A stretch of DNA of 64,000 nt from Pseudotabrizicola sp051200875 (GCF_051200875.1 NZ_CP195191.1:434001-498000); one strand, 5' to 3'. Numbered from the stretch's first letter, positions 8,528 through 17,970 are shown. Notes: a model not told the origin generated them from the letters alone. Numbers and translations: made by a program.

Positions 8528-10098
8528 TGTTAATTCCTGGCGCATCTTACGATGAACTGTACAGGTCTTTTGCGTGGGCTTTTCCAAAACGACTGAACAT
8601 GGCTGCGCAGGTCTTGGATGACTGGGCAGAGAGTGAGCCTGATCGTTTGGCGATCATCGACATGACCTCGGGGCGCCGAGAGATCAGCTATGGGGCTCTT
8701 TTCTTTCTGTCGCTTAGAGTTGGGGCCGCACTGACGGCCGCAGGCGTGACAGCCGGAGACCGCGTAGGCGTGCTTCTTAGCCAGTCCGCGCTGACGGCCG
8801 CTGCCCATGCCGCGATCTGGCGGATAGGGGCGATCTCGGTACCTTTGTTCAAACTGTTCCGGCACGATGCCTTAGAAAGCCGCGTGCGCGATGCTGGCCT
8901 TTCAGTCGCGGTGAGCGATGAGGAGGGCGCGGCCATGCTTGCCGCTCTTTCGGTGCGCAGCATTCTTGAGGCCGATCTTCCAGAACATCCGGTGCCTGTC
9001 CCGCCTGTGGCGACCGGCCCCGAAACACCAGCCTGCCTGATCTATACCAGCGGCACGACTGGCAAACCGAAAGGAGCCTTGCACGGCCACCGGATGCTGA
9101 CAGGCCATCTTCCCGGTGTCGAGCTAAGCCATGACCTGTTGGGTCAGCCGGGGGACGTGATCTGGACTCCGGCAGATTGGGCTTGGATCGGAGGCCTGTT
9201 CGATGTGTTGATGCCGGGCCTTGCCCTTGGTGTACCAGTTGTCGCTGCCCGTTTCCCAAAGTTCACCGCCGAGGATGCACAACGGATTTGCAAAGAAGCG
9301 GGCGTGCGCAACGTCTTTTTTCCGCCTACCGCGCTGCGGATGCTGAAGGCATCTGATGCGGCGATACCCAATCTGCGAAGTGTCGCTTCCGGTGGTGAGC
9401 CGTTGGGGGCAGAGATGCTCGATTGGGGGCGTCGGGCTTTTTGTACAACAATCAACGAATTCTATGGTCAGACCGAATGCAACATGGTTGCTTCCTCTGC
9501 ATCTACCCTCTTCCAGCCGCGCCCCGGCTGCATTGGGAAAGCCGCGCCGGGATTCCGTATTGGCGTTATTGATGAAAGCGGGAATGAGGTCGCAGATGGT
9601 GACGAAGGCGATATTGCCATCCACCGCGGAGCGGGCTCCATGATGCTGGAATACTGGCAGCGCCCTGATGCTACGGCCGAGAAATTTCGGGGCAACTGGA
9701 TGGTGACGGGTGATCGGGGGCGCTGGGACAAAGGCTATTTGCGGTTCGTCGGACGTGAAGACGATGTCATAACCTCGGCGGGATATCGTATCGGGCCCGG
9801 AGAAATCGAAGACTGCTTGATGACCCATCCCGCTGTGGCGACCGTCGGCGTGGTCGGAAAGCCTGATCCGCTGCGGACCGAGATTGTCAAAGCATATGTC
9901 GTTCTAAAAACTGGCGCCAAGGCAAGTGCGGATGACCTTAAGGAATACGTTAAGGGTCGTCTTTCAAGCTACTCTTATCCGAGAGAAATATCGTTTCTTG
10001 AGGCATTGCCGATGACCGTGACCGGTAAGGTGATCCGCAAAGACCTGAAGGCCATCGCAAGTGCAGAGACACAAGCGGAAATCGGAGAGCAAAGATGA
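8527..10098 (+). CDS. AMP-forming acyl-CoA synthetase
   Basis: A 523-residue adenylate-forming enzyme. The phosphate-binding loop is IYTSGTTGKPKGA near residue 174, YGQTE is the adenine and magnesium motif, TGDRG follows, and the C-terminal VTGKVIRKDL contains the catalytic lysine. Length and motifs resemble the medium-chain (ACSM-like) subgroup. Within this operon it could activate free isovalerate, isobutyrate, 2-methylbutyrate or acetoacetate to CoA esters, letting branched short-chain acids enter the pathway; the exact substrate is inferred. It begins on the last base of the LprI-like stop and ends overlapping mccB by ATGA. Confidence 0.88.
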   Translation: MLIPGASYDELYRSFAWAFPKRLNMAAQVLDDWAESEPDRLAIIDMTSGRREISYGALFFLSLRVGAALTAAGVTAGDRVGVLLSQSALTAAAHAAIWRIGAISVPLFKLFRHDALESRVRDAGLSVAVSDEEGAAMLAALSVRSILEADLPEHPVPVPPVATGPETPACLIYTSGTTGKPKGALHGHRMLTGHLPGVELSHDLLGQPGDVIWTPADWAWIGGLFDVLMPGLALGVPVVAARFPKFTAEDAQRICKEAGVRNVFFPPTALRMLKASDAAIPNLRSVASGGEPLGAEMLDWGRRAFCTTINEFYGQTECNMVASSASTLFQPRPGCIGKAAPGFRIGVIDESGNEVADGDEGDIAIHRGAGSMMLEYWQRPDATAEKFRGNWMVTGDRGRWDKGYLRFVGREDDVITSAGYRIGPGEIEDCLMTHPAVATVGVVGKPDPLRTEIVKAYVVLKTGAKASADDLKEYVKGRLSSYSYPREISFLEALPMTVTGKVIRKDLKAIASAETQAEIGEQR

Positions 10099-11699
10099 AA
10101 CTGACATCTCAGCACCTTGCTGGCAGCGAAGCGTCGAAGCGCAATCGTGCGGCCCATTTAGAGATGTTGGCCGTTGCGCGGCGCGCTGCGGAAGAAGCGG
10201 CGGCAGGCGGCGGTTTGTCCGCTCGGGAACGCCACGCTTCTCGGGGAAAAATGTTGCCGCGAGACCGCGTGTCGAACCTTCTTGATCCCGGTTCGCCGTT
10301 CTTGGAAATAGGAGCGACCGCCGCGCACGGCCTTTATGACGGCGCGGCCCCCTGTGCCGGCGTGATCGCGGGAATTGGTCTCGTTCATGGGCAAGAGGTG
10401 ATGGTGGTTGCCAATGATGCAACAGTCAAAGGTGGCACCTACTACCCGATGACGGTGAAAAAGCATTTGCGGGCACAGGAAATTGCCGAGCAGTGCCAAT
10501 TGCCTTGCGTCTATCTGGTCGACAGTGGCGGAGCGAACCTTCCCAATCAGGATGAGGTCTTCCCCGACCGAGATCACTTTGGTCGGATTTTCTTCAATCA
10601 GGCCAATATGAGCGCAAAGGGCATTCCCCAAATTGCTGTGGTGATGGGGTCTTGCACGGCAGGGGGGGCCTATGTGCCTGCGATGTCGGATGTGTCGATC
10701 ATCGTGCGGGATCAAGGCACCATCTTCCTGGCCGGGCCGCCATTGGTGCGCGCGGCAACGGGGGAGGTGGTGTCGGCTGAAGATTTGGGCGGTGGCGATG
10801 TTCACACGCGCCTGTCGGGCGTTGCCGATTACTTGGCCGAAGACGATGCACATGCCCTTGCGCTTGCACGGCGCGCGGTTGCAAACCTGAACCGAACCAA
10901 GCCGACAACGGTGCAATGGCAAAGTCCCGAGGCCCCGGTCTATGACCCGGACGAATTGCTGGACGTTGTGCCTGCCGATTTGCGCACGCCTTACGATATT
11001 CGCGAGGTGATCGCTCGGGTCGTCGATGGTTCGCGCTTCGACGAGTTTAAGGCCCGGTTTGGTGAAACGCTGGTCACGGGTTTTGCCCATGTGATGGGCT
11101 GTCCTGTTGGGATCATCGCCAACAACGGCGTGTTGTTCAGCGAAAGTGCCCAGAAGGGCGCCCATTTCGTCGAGCTATGCTCGCAGCGCGGAATTCCGCT
11201 GATCTTTTTACAGAACATCACGGGCTTCATGGTCGGAAGGAAATACGAAAACGAAGGTATCGCCAGACACGGTGCCAAGATGGTGACTGCTGTTGCAACA
11301 ACGAACGTGCCAAAAATCACCATGTTGGTGGGCGGATCGTTTGGAGCCGGTAACTACGGTATGGCGGGGCGCGCTTATTCTCCACGCTTCCTATGGACTT
11401 GGCCGAACTCGCGGATTTCGGTGATGGGCGGGGAACAGGCTGCTGGTGTACTAGCGACCGTTCGGCGTGAAGGAATTGAACGCAAAGGTGGGACTTGGAC
11501 GCCTGAAGAAGAGGTCGAATTCAAGCGCCCGACGATCGAGATGTTCGAAACACAAAGCCACCCTCTCTATGCGAGCGCGCGGCTTTGGGATGATGGCATC
11601 ATAGATCCGCGTCGTAGCCGTGAGGTGCTGGCACTGTCGCTACGGGCAAGCCTGAACGCCCCGATTGAGCCAACGCGCTTTGGCCTGTTCCGGATGTGA
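10095..11699 (+). CDS. mccB: Methylcrotonyl-CoA carboxylase, carboxyltransferase (beta) subunit
   Basis: A 534-residue acetyl-CoA/propionyl-CoA carboxylase beta-type carboxyltransferase. Two crotonase-fold halves are visible: an N-terminal half with YLVDSGGANLPNQDEVFPD and GSCTAGGAYVPAMSD, and a C-terminal half with LFSESAQKGAHFVELC, FLQNITGFMVG and MLVGGSFGAGNYGMAGRAY. The DEVFPDRDHFGRIFFNQANMSA segment is diagnostic for methylcrotonyl-CoA rather than propionyl-CoA carboxylase. It transfers carboxylate from biotin to 3-methylcrotonyl-CoA. Its partner mccA lies downstream, separated by an unrelated acetyltransferase gene. Confidence 0.95.
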   Translation: MKLTSQHLAGSEASKRNRAAHLEMLAVARRAAEEAAAGGGLSARERHASRGKMLPRDRVSNLLDPGSPFLEIGATAAHGLYDGAAPCAGVIAGIGLVHGQEVMVVANDATVKGGTYYPMTVKKHLRAQEIAEQCQLPCVYLVDSGGANLPNQDEVFPDRDHFGRIFFNQANMSAKGIPQIAVVMGSCTAGGAYVPAMSDVSIIVRDQGTIFLAGPPLVRAATGEVVSAEDLGGGDVHTRLSGVADYLAEDDAHALALARRAVANLNRTKPTTVQWQSPEAPVYDPDELLDVVPADLRTPYDIREVIARVVDGSRFDEFKARFGETLVTGFAHVMGCPVGIIANNGVLFSESAQKGAHFVELCSQRGIPLIFLQNITGFMVGRKYENEGIARHGAKMVTAVATTNVPKITMLVGGSFGAGNYGMAGRAYSPRFLWTWPNSRISVMGGEQAAGVLATVRREGIERKGGTWTPEEEVEFKRPTIEMFETQSHPLYASARLWDDGIIDPRRSREVLALSLRASLNAPIEPTRFGLFRM

Positions 11700-12427
11700 T
11701 GATGCAGATCACCCCGCAGCAGGCAACCCGACTGATGCAGCGCTTCGGAATTCGGTTCTTTCCGCCGGTCCGGGAGACGGTGACGATTGCTGAGCCAGCT
11801 TGCTTGATCGAAGCGCAGACGCAGCATTTGCCCACGAGGATCATGCCTTTGGGGGCCTATAGCTATTGCCAAAGTGCGGTGACGGGAATTGCGAGGATTG
11901 GCAGATATTGCTCCATCGGGCGCTATCTGAAAGTGATCACGCATTCTCATCCAAGCGACTGGGTCAGTTCAAGCCCTGTGTTCTATAACCGTCAGCGCTT
12001 TCGCTATTGGACGCAGCAGGAGTTGCCGCCCGAAGCGCCGGGATTTCGTGAAGTATTCCCACCCGTTACAATCGAAAACGATGTGTGGATTGGCGACGAC
12101 GTCACGATCAAGGGTGGCTGCACCATTGGGACTGGCGCGATCCTCGGTGCCGGTGCGCTGGTCTTGGCCGATGTAGAACCCTATTCGATCGTTGGTGGCG
12201 TTCCTGCACGCCCCCTCCGTTCTCGATTTGACAGTGAGATTTGTGAGGCTCTGCTCGCCTCTCAATGGTGGAACTATGCGGCGGCTGATCTGGCCGATCT
12301 GCAGGTAAATGACCCAGAGGCCTTTCTTAGGGCTTTCTCCAAGCGGCAAAACAGTCTTGAGCCATTGGCTGAGGCGCGGCAGCCGTTTTCATTCTATCTT
12401 GAAGAAGCGATGGACCGCGATGTTTGA
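11699..12427 (+). CDS. Hexapeptide-repeat O-acetyltransferase (CatB/XAT-like) between mccB and mccA
   Basis: A 242-residue left-handed beta-helix acyltransferase. The hexapeptide stretch IENDVWIGDDVTIKGGCTIGTGAILGAGALV lies around residues 125-155, followed by the xenobiotic-acetyltransferase signature PYSIVGGVPARPLRSRF. A histidine in the loop VITHSHPSDW is the likely catalytic base. Relatives transfer acetyl groups to sugars, polysaccharides or antibiotics. Its substrate is unknown and nothing links it to leucine breakdown except position. It is coupled both ways: TGATG with mccB (a GTG and a second ATG lie beside the chosen start) and an 8-bp overlap with mccA. Confidence 0.85.
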   Translation: MMQITPQQATRLMQRFGIRFFPPVRETVTIAEPACLIEAQTQHLPTRIMPLGAYSYCQSAVTGIARIGRYCSIGRYLKVITHSHPSDWVSSSPVFYNRQRFRYWTQQELPPEAPGFREVFPPVTIENDVWIGDDVTIKGGCTIGTGAILGAGALVLADVEPYSIVGGVPARPLRSRFDSEICEALLASQWWNYAAADLADLQVNDPEAFLRAFSKRQNSLEPLAEARQPFSFYLEEAMDRDV

Positions 12428-14360
12428 CAAGATCCTGATTGCCAACCGGGGCGAAATTGCCTGCCGTGTCATCGAAACAGCCCGTCGGTTGGGTGTTTCG
12501 ACTGTGGCGGTTTACTCTGACGCTGATGCTCGGGCGCGCCATGTGGCCATTGCGGATGAGGCTGTGCATATCGGCGGACCTGCGCCCAAAGACAGCTATT
12601 TGCGCTGCGATGCGATTATCGCGGCGGCAAAGGCAACCGGGGCAAAGGCCATTCATCCGGGTTATGGCTTCCTTTCTGAAAACCCGGAATTTGTCGATGC
12701 GGTTGAGGCGACAGGTCTGGTGTTTATCGGGCCATCTGCCAAGGCCATTCGGGCTATGGGCCTGAAGGATGCGGCGAAGGCCTTGATGGAAAAGGCGGGC
12801 GTCCCCGTGGTACCGGGATATCATGGTGACAACCAAGACCCCGAGCATCTGGCGGGTGCTGCCGACGCGATTGGCTATCCCGTCTTAATCAAGGCTGTCG
12901 CTGGCGGAGGCGGAAAGGGGATGCGGCGTGTTGACCGCCCGGCAGACTTTGCCGCCGCACTGAAATCGGCGCGGGGCGAGGCTGCCACAGCATTTGGCAA
13001 TGACGCGGTTCTGATCGAGAAATATGTCCTGTCGCCACGCCATATCGAGGTGCAGGTCTTTGGCGACGGGTCTGACGCAGTCCATCTTTTTGAACGCGAT
13101 TGTTCTCTGCAACGGCGGCATCAGAAGGTGATTGAAGAGGCCCCGGCGCCGGGTATGACGGAACCGATGCGCCGCGCGATGGGGGGGGCAGCCGTTCGAG
13201 CCGCAAAGGCCATTGGCTATTCTGGCGCAGGCACGATCGAATTTATCGTCGACGGCTCTGAAGGTCTGCGCGAGGATCGGTTTTGGTTCATGGAAATGAA
13301 CACCCGCCTGCAAGTCGAACACCCTGTGACCGAGGCGATTACAGGACTTGATCTTGTGGAATGGCAATTGCGGGTGGCCAGTGGCGAACCGTTGCCGAAG
13401 CGGCAAGAAGAGTTGGCAATCAACGGTCACGCTTTTGAGGCAAGGCTTTATGCTGAAGACGTACCCGCCGGATTCTTGCCCGCGACCGGAACATTGGCGC
13501 ATCTGGCTTTTCCGGCTGGCTGTCGAGCTGATACCGGGGTTCGAACGGGAGATGTGATTTCGCCCTGGTATGATCCGATGATTGCCAAAGTCATCACGCA
13601 TGGTCCTACCCGCGACATTGCTTTGGCTAAGCTAGCGCGTGCCTTGGATGACTGTCAGGTGGCAGGGACGGTAACCAATCTTGCTTTTCTCGGCGCTCTG
13701 GCGCGCCATCCCGGATTTGCCGCTGGGAAAGTTGATACCGGGTTGATTGATCGCGATCTTGCCACCTTGACCACACCACCAGAGCGGTCAGACTTGGACA
13801 AGGCAATGGTTGCGACGGCAGCTTTGGCCTTGGCCAATTTGCCAGAAAGTCCCTTGGCTGGGTTCTCGCTATGGCAACCACTGTCACATCGTCTGGCCAT
13901 GGACTGTGGCGATACCAGCTTTGACACTTTGATTGAGCTTTCGTCAGCAGCTGAAGTTGCGGTCCGTTTTGACGGACAGTCGGTTTCTGCCTCTCGTCTT
14001 TCAAATGGATGGTCCATCGACGGACGGGCGCCATTGCCAGTGGTTCATGCAGATGGGGTCCACGTCTTTGGTCCTGGGCGTGCGCTTTCTGCGAAGGTCG
14101 TTGACGAACTCGCACGGTCCAACTCGGGCGGCGCGGGAAGCGACGTGACGCTGGCGCCAATGCCTGGTCTGGTCAAAGCAGTCATGGTCGATGTCGGCCA
14201 ATCTGTTGGCGCCGGTGATCCGCTGTGCATTTTGGAAGCTATGAAGATGGAGCATACGCTGCGTGCCGCCCGAGACGGGGTGGTGGCCGAAGTGCTGGTT
14301 TCCGAAGGAAGCCAGATTGAAGCGGGTGCCGCTTTGGTTCGGCTGGAGGCCAAGGAATGA
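12420..14360 (+). CDS. mccA: Methylcrotonyl-CoA carboxylase, biotin carboxylase (alpha) subunit
   Basis: A 646-residue biotin-dependent enzyme. The biotin carboxylase domain starts MFDKILIANRGEIACRV; it has the ATP-grasp loop GGGGKGMR near residue 163, and EMNTRLQVEHPVTE. The C-terminal biotinyl domain carries the carrier lysine in EAMKMEH (K609). It carboxylates its own biotin with ATP and bicarbonate and supplies mccB. The frame runs 111 bp further upstream, but the ATG at 12420 matches the family N-terminus exactly. It overlaps the acetyltransferase by 8 bp and the next gene by ATGA. Confidence 0.96.
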   Translation: MFDKILIANRGEIACRVIETARRLGVSTVAVYSDADARARHVAIADEAVHIGGPAPKDSYLRCDAIIAAAKATGAKAIHPGYGFLSENPEFVDAVEATGLVFIGPSAKAIRAMGLKDAAKALMEKAGVPVVPGYHGDNQDPEHLAGAADAIGYPVLIKAVAGGGGKGMRRVDRPADFAAALKSARGEAATAFGNDAVLIEKYVLSPRHIEVQVFGDGSDAVHLFERDCSLQRRHQKVIEEAPAPGMTEPMRRAMGGAAVRAAKAIGYSGAGTIEFIVDGSEGLREDRFWFMEMNTRLQVEHPVTEAITGLDLVEWQLRVASGEPLPKRQEELAINGHAFEARLYAEDVPAGFLPATGTLAHLAFPAGCRADTGVRTGDVISPWYDPMIAKVITHGPTRDIALAKLARALDDCQVAGTVTNLAFLGALARHPGFAAGKVDTGLIDRDLATLTTPPERSDLDKAMVATAALALANLPESPLAGFSLWQPLSHRLAMDCGDTSFDTLIELSSAAEVAVRFDGQSVSASRLSNGWSIDGRAPLPVVHADGVHVFGPGRALSAKVVDELARSNSGGAGSDVTLAPMPGLVKAVMVDVGQSVGAGDPLCILEAMKMEHTLRAARDGVVAEVLVSEGSQIEAGAALVRLEAKE

Positions 14361-15004
14361 TCCGCATTCACCATGTGGCTCAAGCGCGCAGCTTTCGCGT
14401 GATCTGGTTTTGCGAAGAGGCTGGATTGCCTTATGAAGTGGTTCAGCACAGCTTTTTCGACAAATCTCTGCGCAGCCCAGAATTCTTGGCTTTGTCGCCC
14501 GCTGGGCGCGTTCCAGCGGTCGAGATCGATGGGCAGGTGATGTTTGAAAGCGGTGCAATCTTGGAATACTTGGCCGAAACCCGGGCACCGGCCTTGGCGA
14601 GAGCGCCCGGTCAGGCCGACAGAATAACCTATTTGGAATGGTTGCATTTTGCTGAAACCATCGCGGTTTCTTTGGCCATCCTGACCCAGCATCACATTGT
14701 GCTGCGCGAGGCTCATATGCGTAGCCCAACCGTGATGAAGCTAGAGGCGAAGCGATTGGAGAAATCGCTGATCGCTGCGGCTCGGGCGCGCAAGGGGGAA
14801 GGCGTCTGTGGGCAGTTTTCGGCAGCCGATGTTGCATTGGGATATGGTGCCTTAATCGGGAAAAAGTTCTTGCGGTTTGAAGAACCGGCGCTGCTGGACT
14901 GGGTAGCCGCGATGGAAGCGCGTCCAGCATATCGAGCAGCATTGGCCAAGGATGGAGAGGTCCAGATCTATACCGAGGAATTCTACGAGGCACCGAATGT
15001 CTGA
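14357..15004 (+). CDS. Glutathione S-transferase family protein
   Basis: A 215-residue two-domain GST. The thioredoxin-like N-terminal domain begins RIHHVAQARSFRVIWFCEEAGLPYEV and has the gamma-glutamyl-binding motif GRVPAVEIDG...FESGAILEYL. The C-terminal domain is helical with the FSAADVALGYG N-capping segment. The catalytic residue is not obvious; a serine or arginine near ARSFRV is the best candidate. It sits between mccA and the HMG-CoA lyase gene and overlaps both (ATGA and 8 bp), so it is co-translated with leucine catabolism. Removal of reactive enoyl-CoAs or other electrophiles is a plausible but unproved role. Confidence 0.87.
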   Translation: MIRIHHVAQARSFRVIWFCEEAGLPYEVVQHSFFDKSLRSPEFLALSPAGRVPAVEIDGQVMFESGAILEYLAETRAPALARAPGQADRITYLEWLHFAETIAVSLAILTQHHIVLREAHMRSPTVMKLEAKRLEKSLIAAARARKGEGVCGQFSAADVALGYGALIGKKFLRFEEPALLDWVAAMEARPAYRAALAKDGEVQIYTEEFYEAPNV

Positions 15005-15848
15005 GCGCGTTGAGATCTACGAGGTCGGACCGCGTGATGGTCTTCAAAATGAAAAGCGACTGATCTCGGTCGACGACAAGCTGCGTCTGATTAAGATGCT
15101 TGCTGACTGTGGATTTCAAAGGATTGAGGCGACGAGTTTTGTCAGCCCGAAATGGGTGCCGCAAATGGCGGATGCTGCCGAAGTGATGGCGGGGGTGCCA
15201 CGGCGGGCTGGATTACGCTATGCGGTCTTGACGCCGAACTTGAACGGATACGAGGCAGCCAAGGCCGCAGGAGCCGATGAAGTAGCGATCTTCGCTGCCG
15301 CAAGCGAAGGGTTTTCCAAAGCCAATCTGAACGCGACAATCTCTGAAAGCCTTGATAGGTTTCGTCCTGTGGCCGAAGCGGCTAAATACGATGGCATCCC
15401 TCTTCGGGGCTACGTTTCTGTTGTTACCGACTGTCCTTTTGACGGCGAAGTTCAACCACAATCCGTTGCGCGCGTGGCGTCGGATTTATTGGCTATGGGA
15501 TGCCACGAGATCAGCTTGGGTGAAACCTTGGGACGTGGGTGCCCTGACCGCGTGGCTGCAATGCTGCGCGCAGTGATGGAGGTTGTCCCGGCCGAACGTT
15601 TGGCAGGGCATTTCCATGATACCGGTGGTTTGGCGTTGCAGAATATTGACGTGGCGCTGGATGCGGGTTTGCGTGTTTTTGATGCGGCTGTTGGCGGCTT
15701 GGGTGGCTGCCCTTATGCCCCTGGGGCTGCGGGCAACGTCGCGACCGAAGCGGTCGCCGTGCATTTGGCGAAGTGCGGGTTTGAAACAGGGCTTGATGCT
15801 GAGAAACTGACCAAGGCCGGGATATTTGCGCGGGGATTGCGGCAATGA
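14997..15848 (+). CDS. Hydroxymethylglutaryl-CoA lyase
   Basis: A 283-residue TIM-barrel lyase of the DRE-TIM family, splitting HMG-CoA into acetyl-CoA and acetoacetate, the last leucine-specific step. The N-terminal VGPRDGLQNEK has the metal- and substrate-binding arginine-aspartate; SLGETLGRGCPDRV follows; HFHDTGGLALQN supplies metal-binding histidines; and GGLGGCPYAPGAAGNVATE contains the active-site cysteine loop of HMG-CoA lyase. The frame opens 45 bp upstream inside the GST gene, but ATG at 14997 gives the usual N-terminus. It overlaps the next gene by ATGA. Confidence 0.95.
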   Translation: MSERVEIYEVGPRDGLQNEKRLISVDDKLRLIKMLADCGFQRIEATSFVSPKWVPQMADAAEVMAGVPRRAGLRYAVLTPNLNGYEAAKAAGADEVAIFAAASEGFSKANLNATISESLDRFRPVAEAAKYDGIPLRGYVSVVTDCPFDGEVQPQSVARVASDLLAMGCHEISLGETLGRGCPDRVAAMLRAVMEVVPAERLAGHFHDTGGLALQNIDVALDAGLRVFDAAVGGLGGCPYAPGAAGNVATEAVAVHLAKCGFETGLDAEKLTKAGIFARGLRQ

Positions 15849-16639
15849 CGATGGGCTACGAAACGTTGGATGTCGCGGTTGATGACAGGGGCATCGTTCA
15901 GCTGCGGCTGAACCGCCCTGACAAACGTAATTCCCTTTCTGCACAGATGATCAACGACCTGACGGATTTCGCGGTCAAGGCCACACCACGCCGAGATTGG
16001 AGGGCAATCGTCCTTTCCGGTGTTGGCGACGTTTTCTGTGCCGGCGGCGATTTGGGGTGGATGCAGGCACAGATCGCGGCGGACAGAGCTACGCGAATGG
16101 CTGAGGCCAAGAAGTTGGCAATGATGTTGAAGGCGCTGAACGAACTGCCGCAACCGTTGATCGGAAAAGTTCACGGTGGGGCATATGGCGGTGGTGTCGG
16201 TATGTGTGCGGTCTGTGATGTCGTTGTTTCCGCCGAGGATGTTAAGTTTGGCCTGACAGAAACACGTCTGGGCCTGATCCCGGCAACGATTGGTCCTTAT
16301 GTCATCGCTCGCATGGGGGAAGGTCTGGCGCGACGTGTTTTTATGTCAGCACGCCTGTTTACTGCGTTGGAGGCGCGGGATCTGGGGCTCGTTGCCAAGG
16401 TCGTTCCCACTGCCGATCTCGATACAGCAGCAGAAGCCGAGGCGTTCCCCTATCTCTCGACCGCGCCGGGGGCCGTTGCTGCCGCCAAATCTTTGGCGCG
16501 AAAGTTGGGACAGGGTGCGACTGATACGATGATTGATGCCAGCATCGAAGCTCTTGCCGACACTTGGGAAACAGATGAAGCCCGAGAAGGCATTGCAGCC
16601 TTCTTTGAAAAGCGCACTGCGCCATGGGTGCGGAAATAG
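15845..16639 (+). CDS. Enoyl-CoA hydratase, probably methylglutaconyl-CoA hydratase
   Basis: A 264-residue crotonase. LNRPDKRNSLS, the oxyanion segment CAGGDLGWMQ and VHGGAYGGGVGMCAVCDVVV are present, with the second catalytic glutamate in GLTETRLGLIPATIGPYV. The L-T-E-T-R-LGLIPATI pattern is typical of methylglutaconyl-CoA hydratases (LiuC/AUH type). It would convert 3-methylglutaconyl-CoA, made by MccAB, into HMG-CoA for the lyase encoded just upstream. It is the last gene of the plus-strand operon and ends 3 bp before the convergent AbrB-like gene. Confidence 0.91.
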   Translation: MTMGYETLDVAVDDRGIVQLRLNRPDKRNSLSAQMINDLTDFAVKATPRRDWRAIVLSGVGDVFCAGGDLGWMQAQIAADRATRMAEAKKLAMMLKALNELPQPLIGKVHGGAYGGGVGMCAVCDVVVSAEDVKFGLTETRLGLIPATIGPYVIARMGEGLARRVFMSARLFTALEARDLGLVAKVVPTADLDTAAEAEAFPYLSTAPGAVAAAKSLARKLGQGATDTMIDASIEALADTWETDEAREGIAAFFEKRTAPWVRK

Positions 16640-16642
16640 GGT

Positions 16643-17677
16643 TTAGGGCCGTTTTTCGAATAGGTGTGAAACGATTGGTGCTAATAGGATCACAAGAATG
16701 ATCCGAAGCAGGTGGTGACTGACCACATAGGCAAGGTCAGCCCCGGCGATGATGGCAATAACCACCATTTCAGCCTGCCCGCCAGGCAAGAACGCTAGGA
16801 AGGCGTCCAACGCCGGCGCCACGCCCGTCAGGTGGATTAATTCAAAGAAACCCAATGAAATCAGCGCTAAAAGGGCGGCATACAGAACTCCGGCGCCAAC
16901 ATCTATGCGCAGTTCACGCCAAGTGATGCCGCTGTATTTCACCCCGACCGCGATCCCGATAAAGAATTGAGCGGCCCAAATGATTTCTGCCGGTGGGCGG
17001 GTGGTGATGATGCCTGTCAATGAAAGGGCCGCAGTCAAAATCATTGGCCCCAGAATAGAGGCGCCAAACAGGCCTACCTTTTCGGCGATCTTCCAACCAC
17101 CAAGTCCAGCGATAACCATCAGGGCGATCTGCACCGGATCCATTTCTGTGGCTGGACGACCCGGAGCTTGCGTCAAGTCTACGCCCCAATAGGCGACCAT
17201 GACCAAAGGGGCCACTGTGACGATCACCAAGATGCGTGTGGCGTGGATAAGGGACAAGGCGCGAGGGTCGCCGCCAGCCTCTTCTCCGAAAACCAGCATA
17301 TCCTGAAGGCCACCGGGCATTGCGGCGTACCAAGCAGTGGCATGGTTAAAGCCAAAGCCAAACCGAAAGAGCGGATATCCGATTGCTCCGATAAGAGCGA
17401 TGAAGATCGGCACAAAGAACAGCGATGCCGCGAAATCCGGAATCTGGTTTAGGGTTTCCATCGTTATCGACGACCCAACGGCGACGCCAAGAAACGTCCG
17501 CATGAAGGTGCCCAAGACTCCGGCATCCTGCATCCTTGCCCCGAAGAGAGCGGCAAGCAGACAAGCCACCATTGGCCCCAGAAGAAGGGGGAGAGGCAAA
17601 CCCATGAGAACGAACGCAACCGCCCCTATTCCTGCGACGGAAAAGGTGGTCAGACGCCGGGCCGTCAAAAATTTCAC
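16643..17677 (-). CDS. AbrB-like integral membrane protein (putative transporter)
   Basis: A 344-residue, strongly hydrophobic protein with about 10 predicted membrane segments in two similar halves. It matches the AbrB/ammonia-monooxygenase-like membrane family: GLPLPLLLGPMVACLLAALF in the first half and GASILGPMILTAALSLTG in the second. The family name comes from a regulatory phenotype in E. coli; the transport function is not established. It is last in the minus-strand tct operon and overlaps the DUF4387 gene by 4 bp. Its repeated occurrence beside Tct transporters suggests organic-anion handling, but this is inference. Confidence 0.85.
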   Translation of the reverse strand: MKFLTARRLTTFSVAGIGAVAFVLMGLPLPLLLGPMVACLLAALFGARMQDAGVLGTFMRTFLGVAVGSSITMETLNQIPDFAASLFFVPIFIALIGAIGYPLFRFGFGFNHATAWYAAMPGGLQDMLVFGEEAGGDPRALSLIHATRILVIVTVAPLVMVAYWGVDLTQAPGRPATEMDPVQIALMVIAGLGGWKIAEKVGLFGASILGPMILTAALSLTGIITTRPPAEIIWAAQFFIGIAVGVKYSGITWRELRIDVGAGVLYAALLALISLGFFELIHLTGVAPALDAFLAFLPGGQAEMVVIAIIAGADLAYVVSHHLLRIILVILLAPIVSHLFEKRP

Positions 17678-17970
17678 AGATCAACCTCGGCAAGAAGATG
17701 CGCCCATTGTGCGCCGTGCATATCCCTATCTGCTGCCGAACCTTGAACAACCGGGCGAGGGATCGAGAATTTGATGACGTTAAGGTCTGCGATGTCGAAG
17801 CGTTTCACCAATTGCAACTCGGTTGCGTAGAGCCGGGCAACCGTTTCGGTCGATAAGCGCGTCACAACTGCACCAAACGCTTCGGGACTTCCACAGAAAA
17901 TGTCTATCGTTACCCAGAATGGCCCTGCATTCTTGGACCGCACTTTCAGCACCGTGTCAGAAAGTTTCAT
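17674..17970 (-). CDS. DUF4387 family protein
   Basis: A 98-residue soluble protein with no signal or membrane segment. The start LSDTVLKVRSKNAGPFWVTIDIFC and the end VVQGSAADRDMHGAQWAHLL fit the DUF4387 family. Family members often lie directly after an AtuA-like (DUF1446) gene, as here, with 4-bp overlaps on both sides, and the two may form one enzyme. The biochemical role is unknown. Confidence 0.87.
   Translation of the reverse strand: MKLSDTVLKVRSKNAGPFWVTIDIFCGSPEAFGAVVTRLSTETVARLYATELQLVKRFDIADLNVIKFSIPRPVVQGSAADRDMHGAQWAHLLAEVDL

Noticed and set aside
10158..11165. Minus-strand open frame of 335 codons
   Set aside because: It is antisense to mccB and shows no family signature.
14001..15164. 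Minus-strand open frame of 387 codons
   Set aside because: It is antisense to mccA, the GST gene and the HMG-CoA lyase gene, and its translation is rich in Arg, Pro and His with no recognisable domain.
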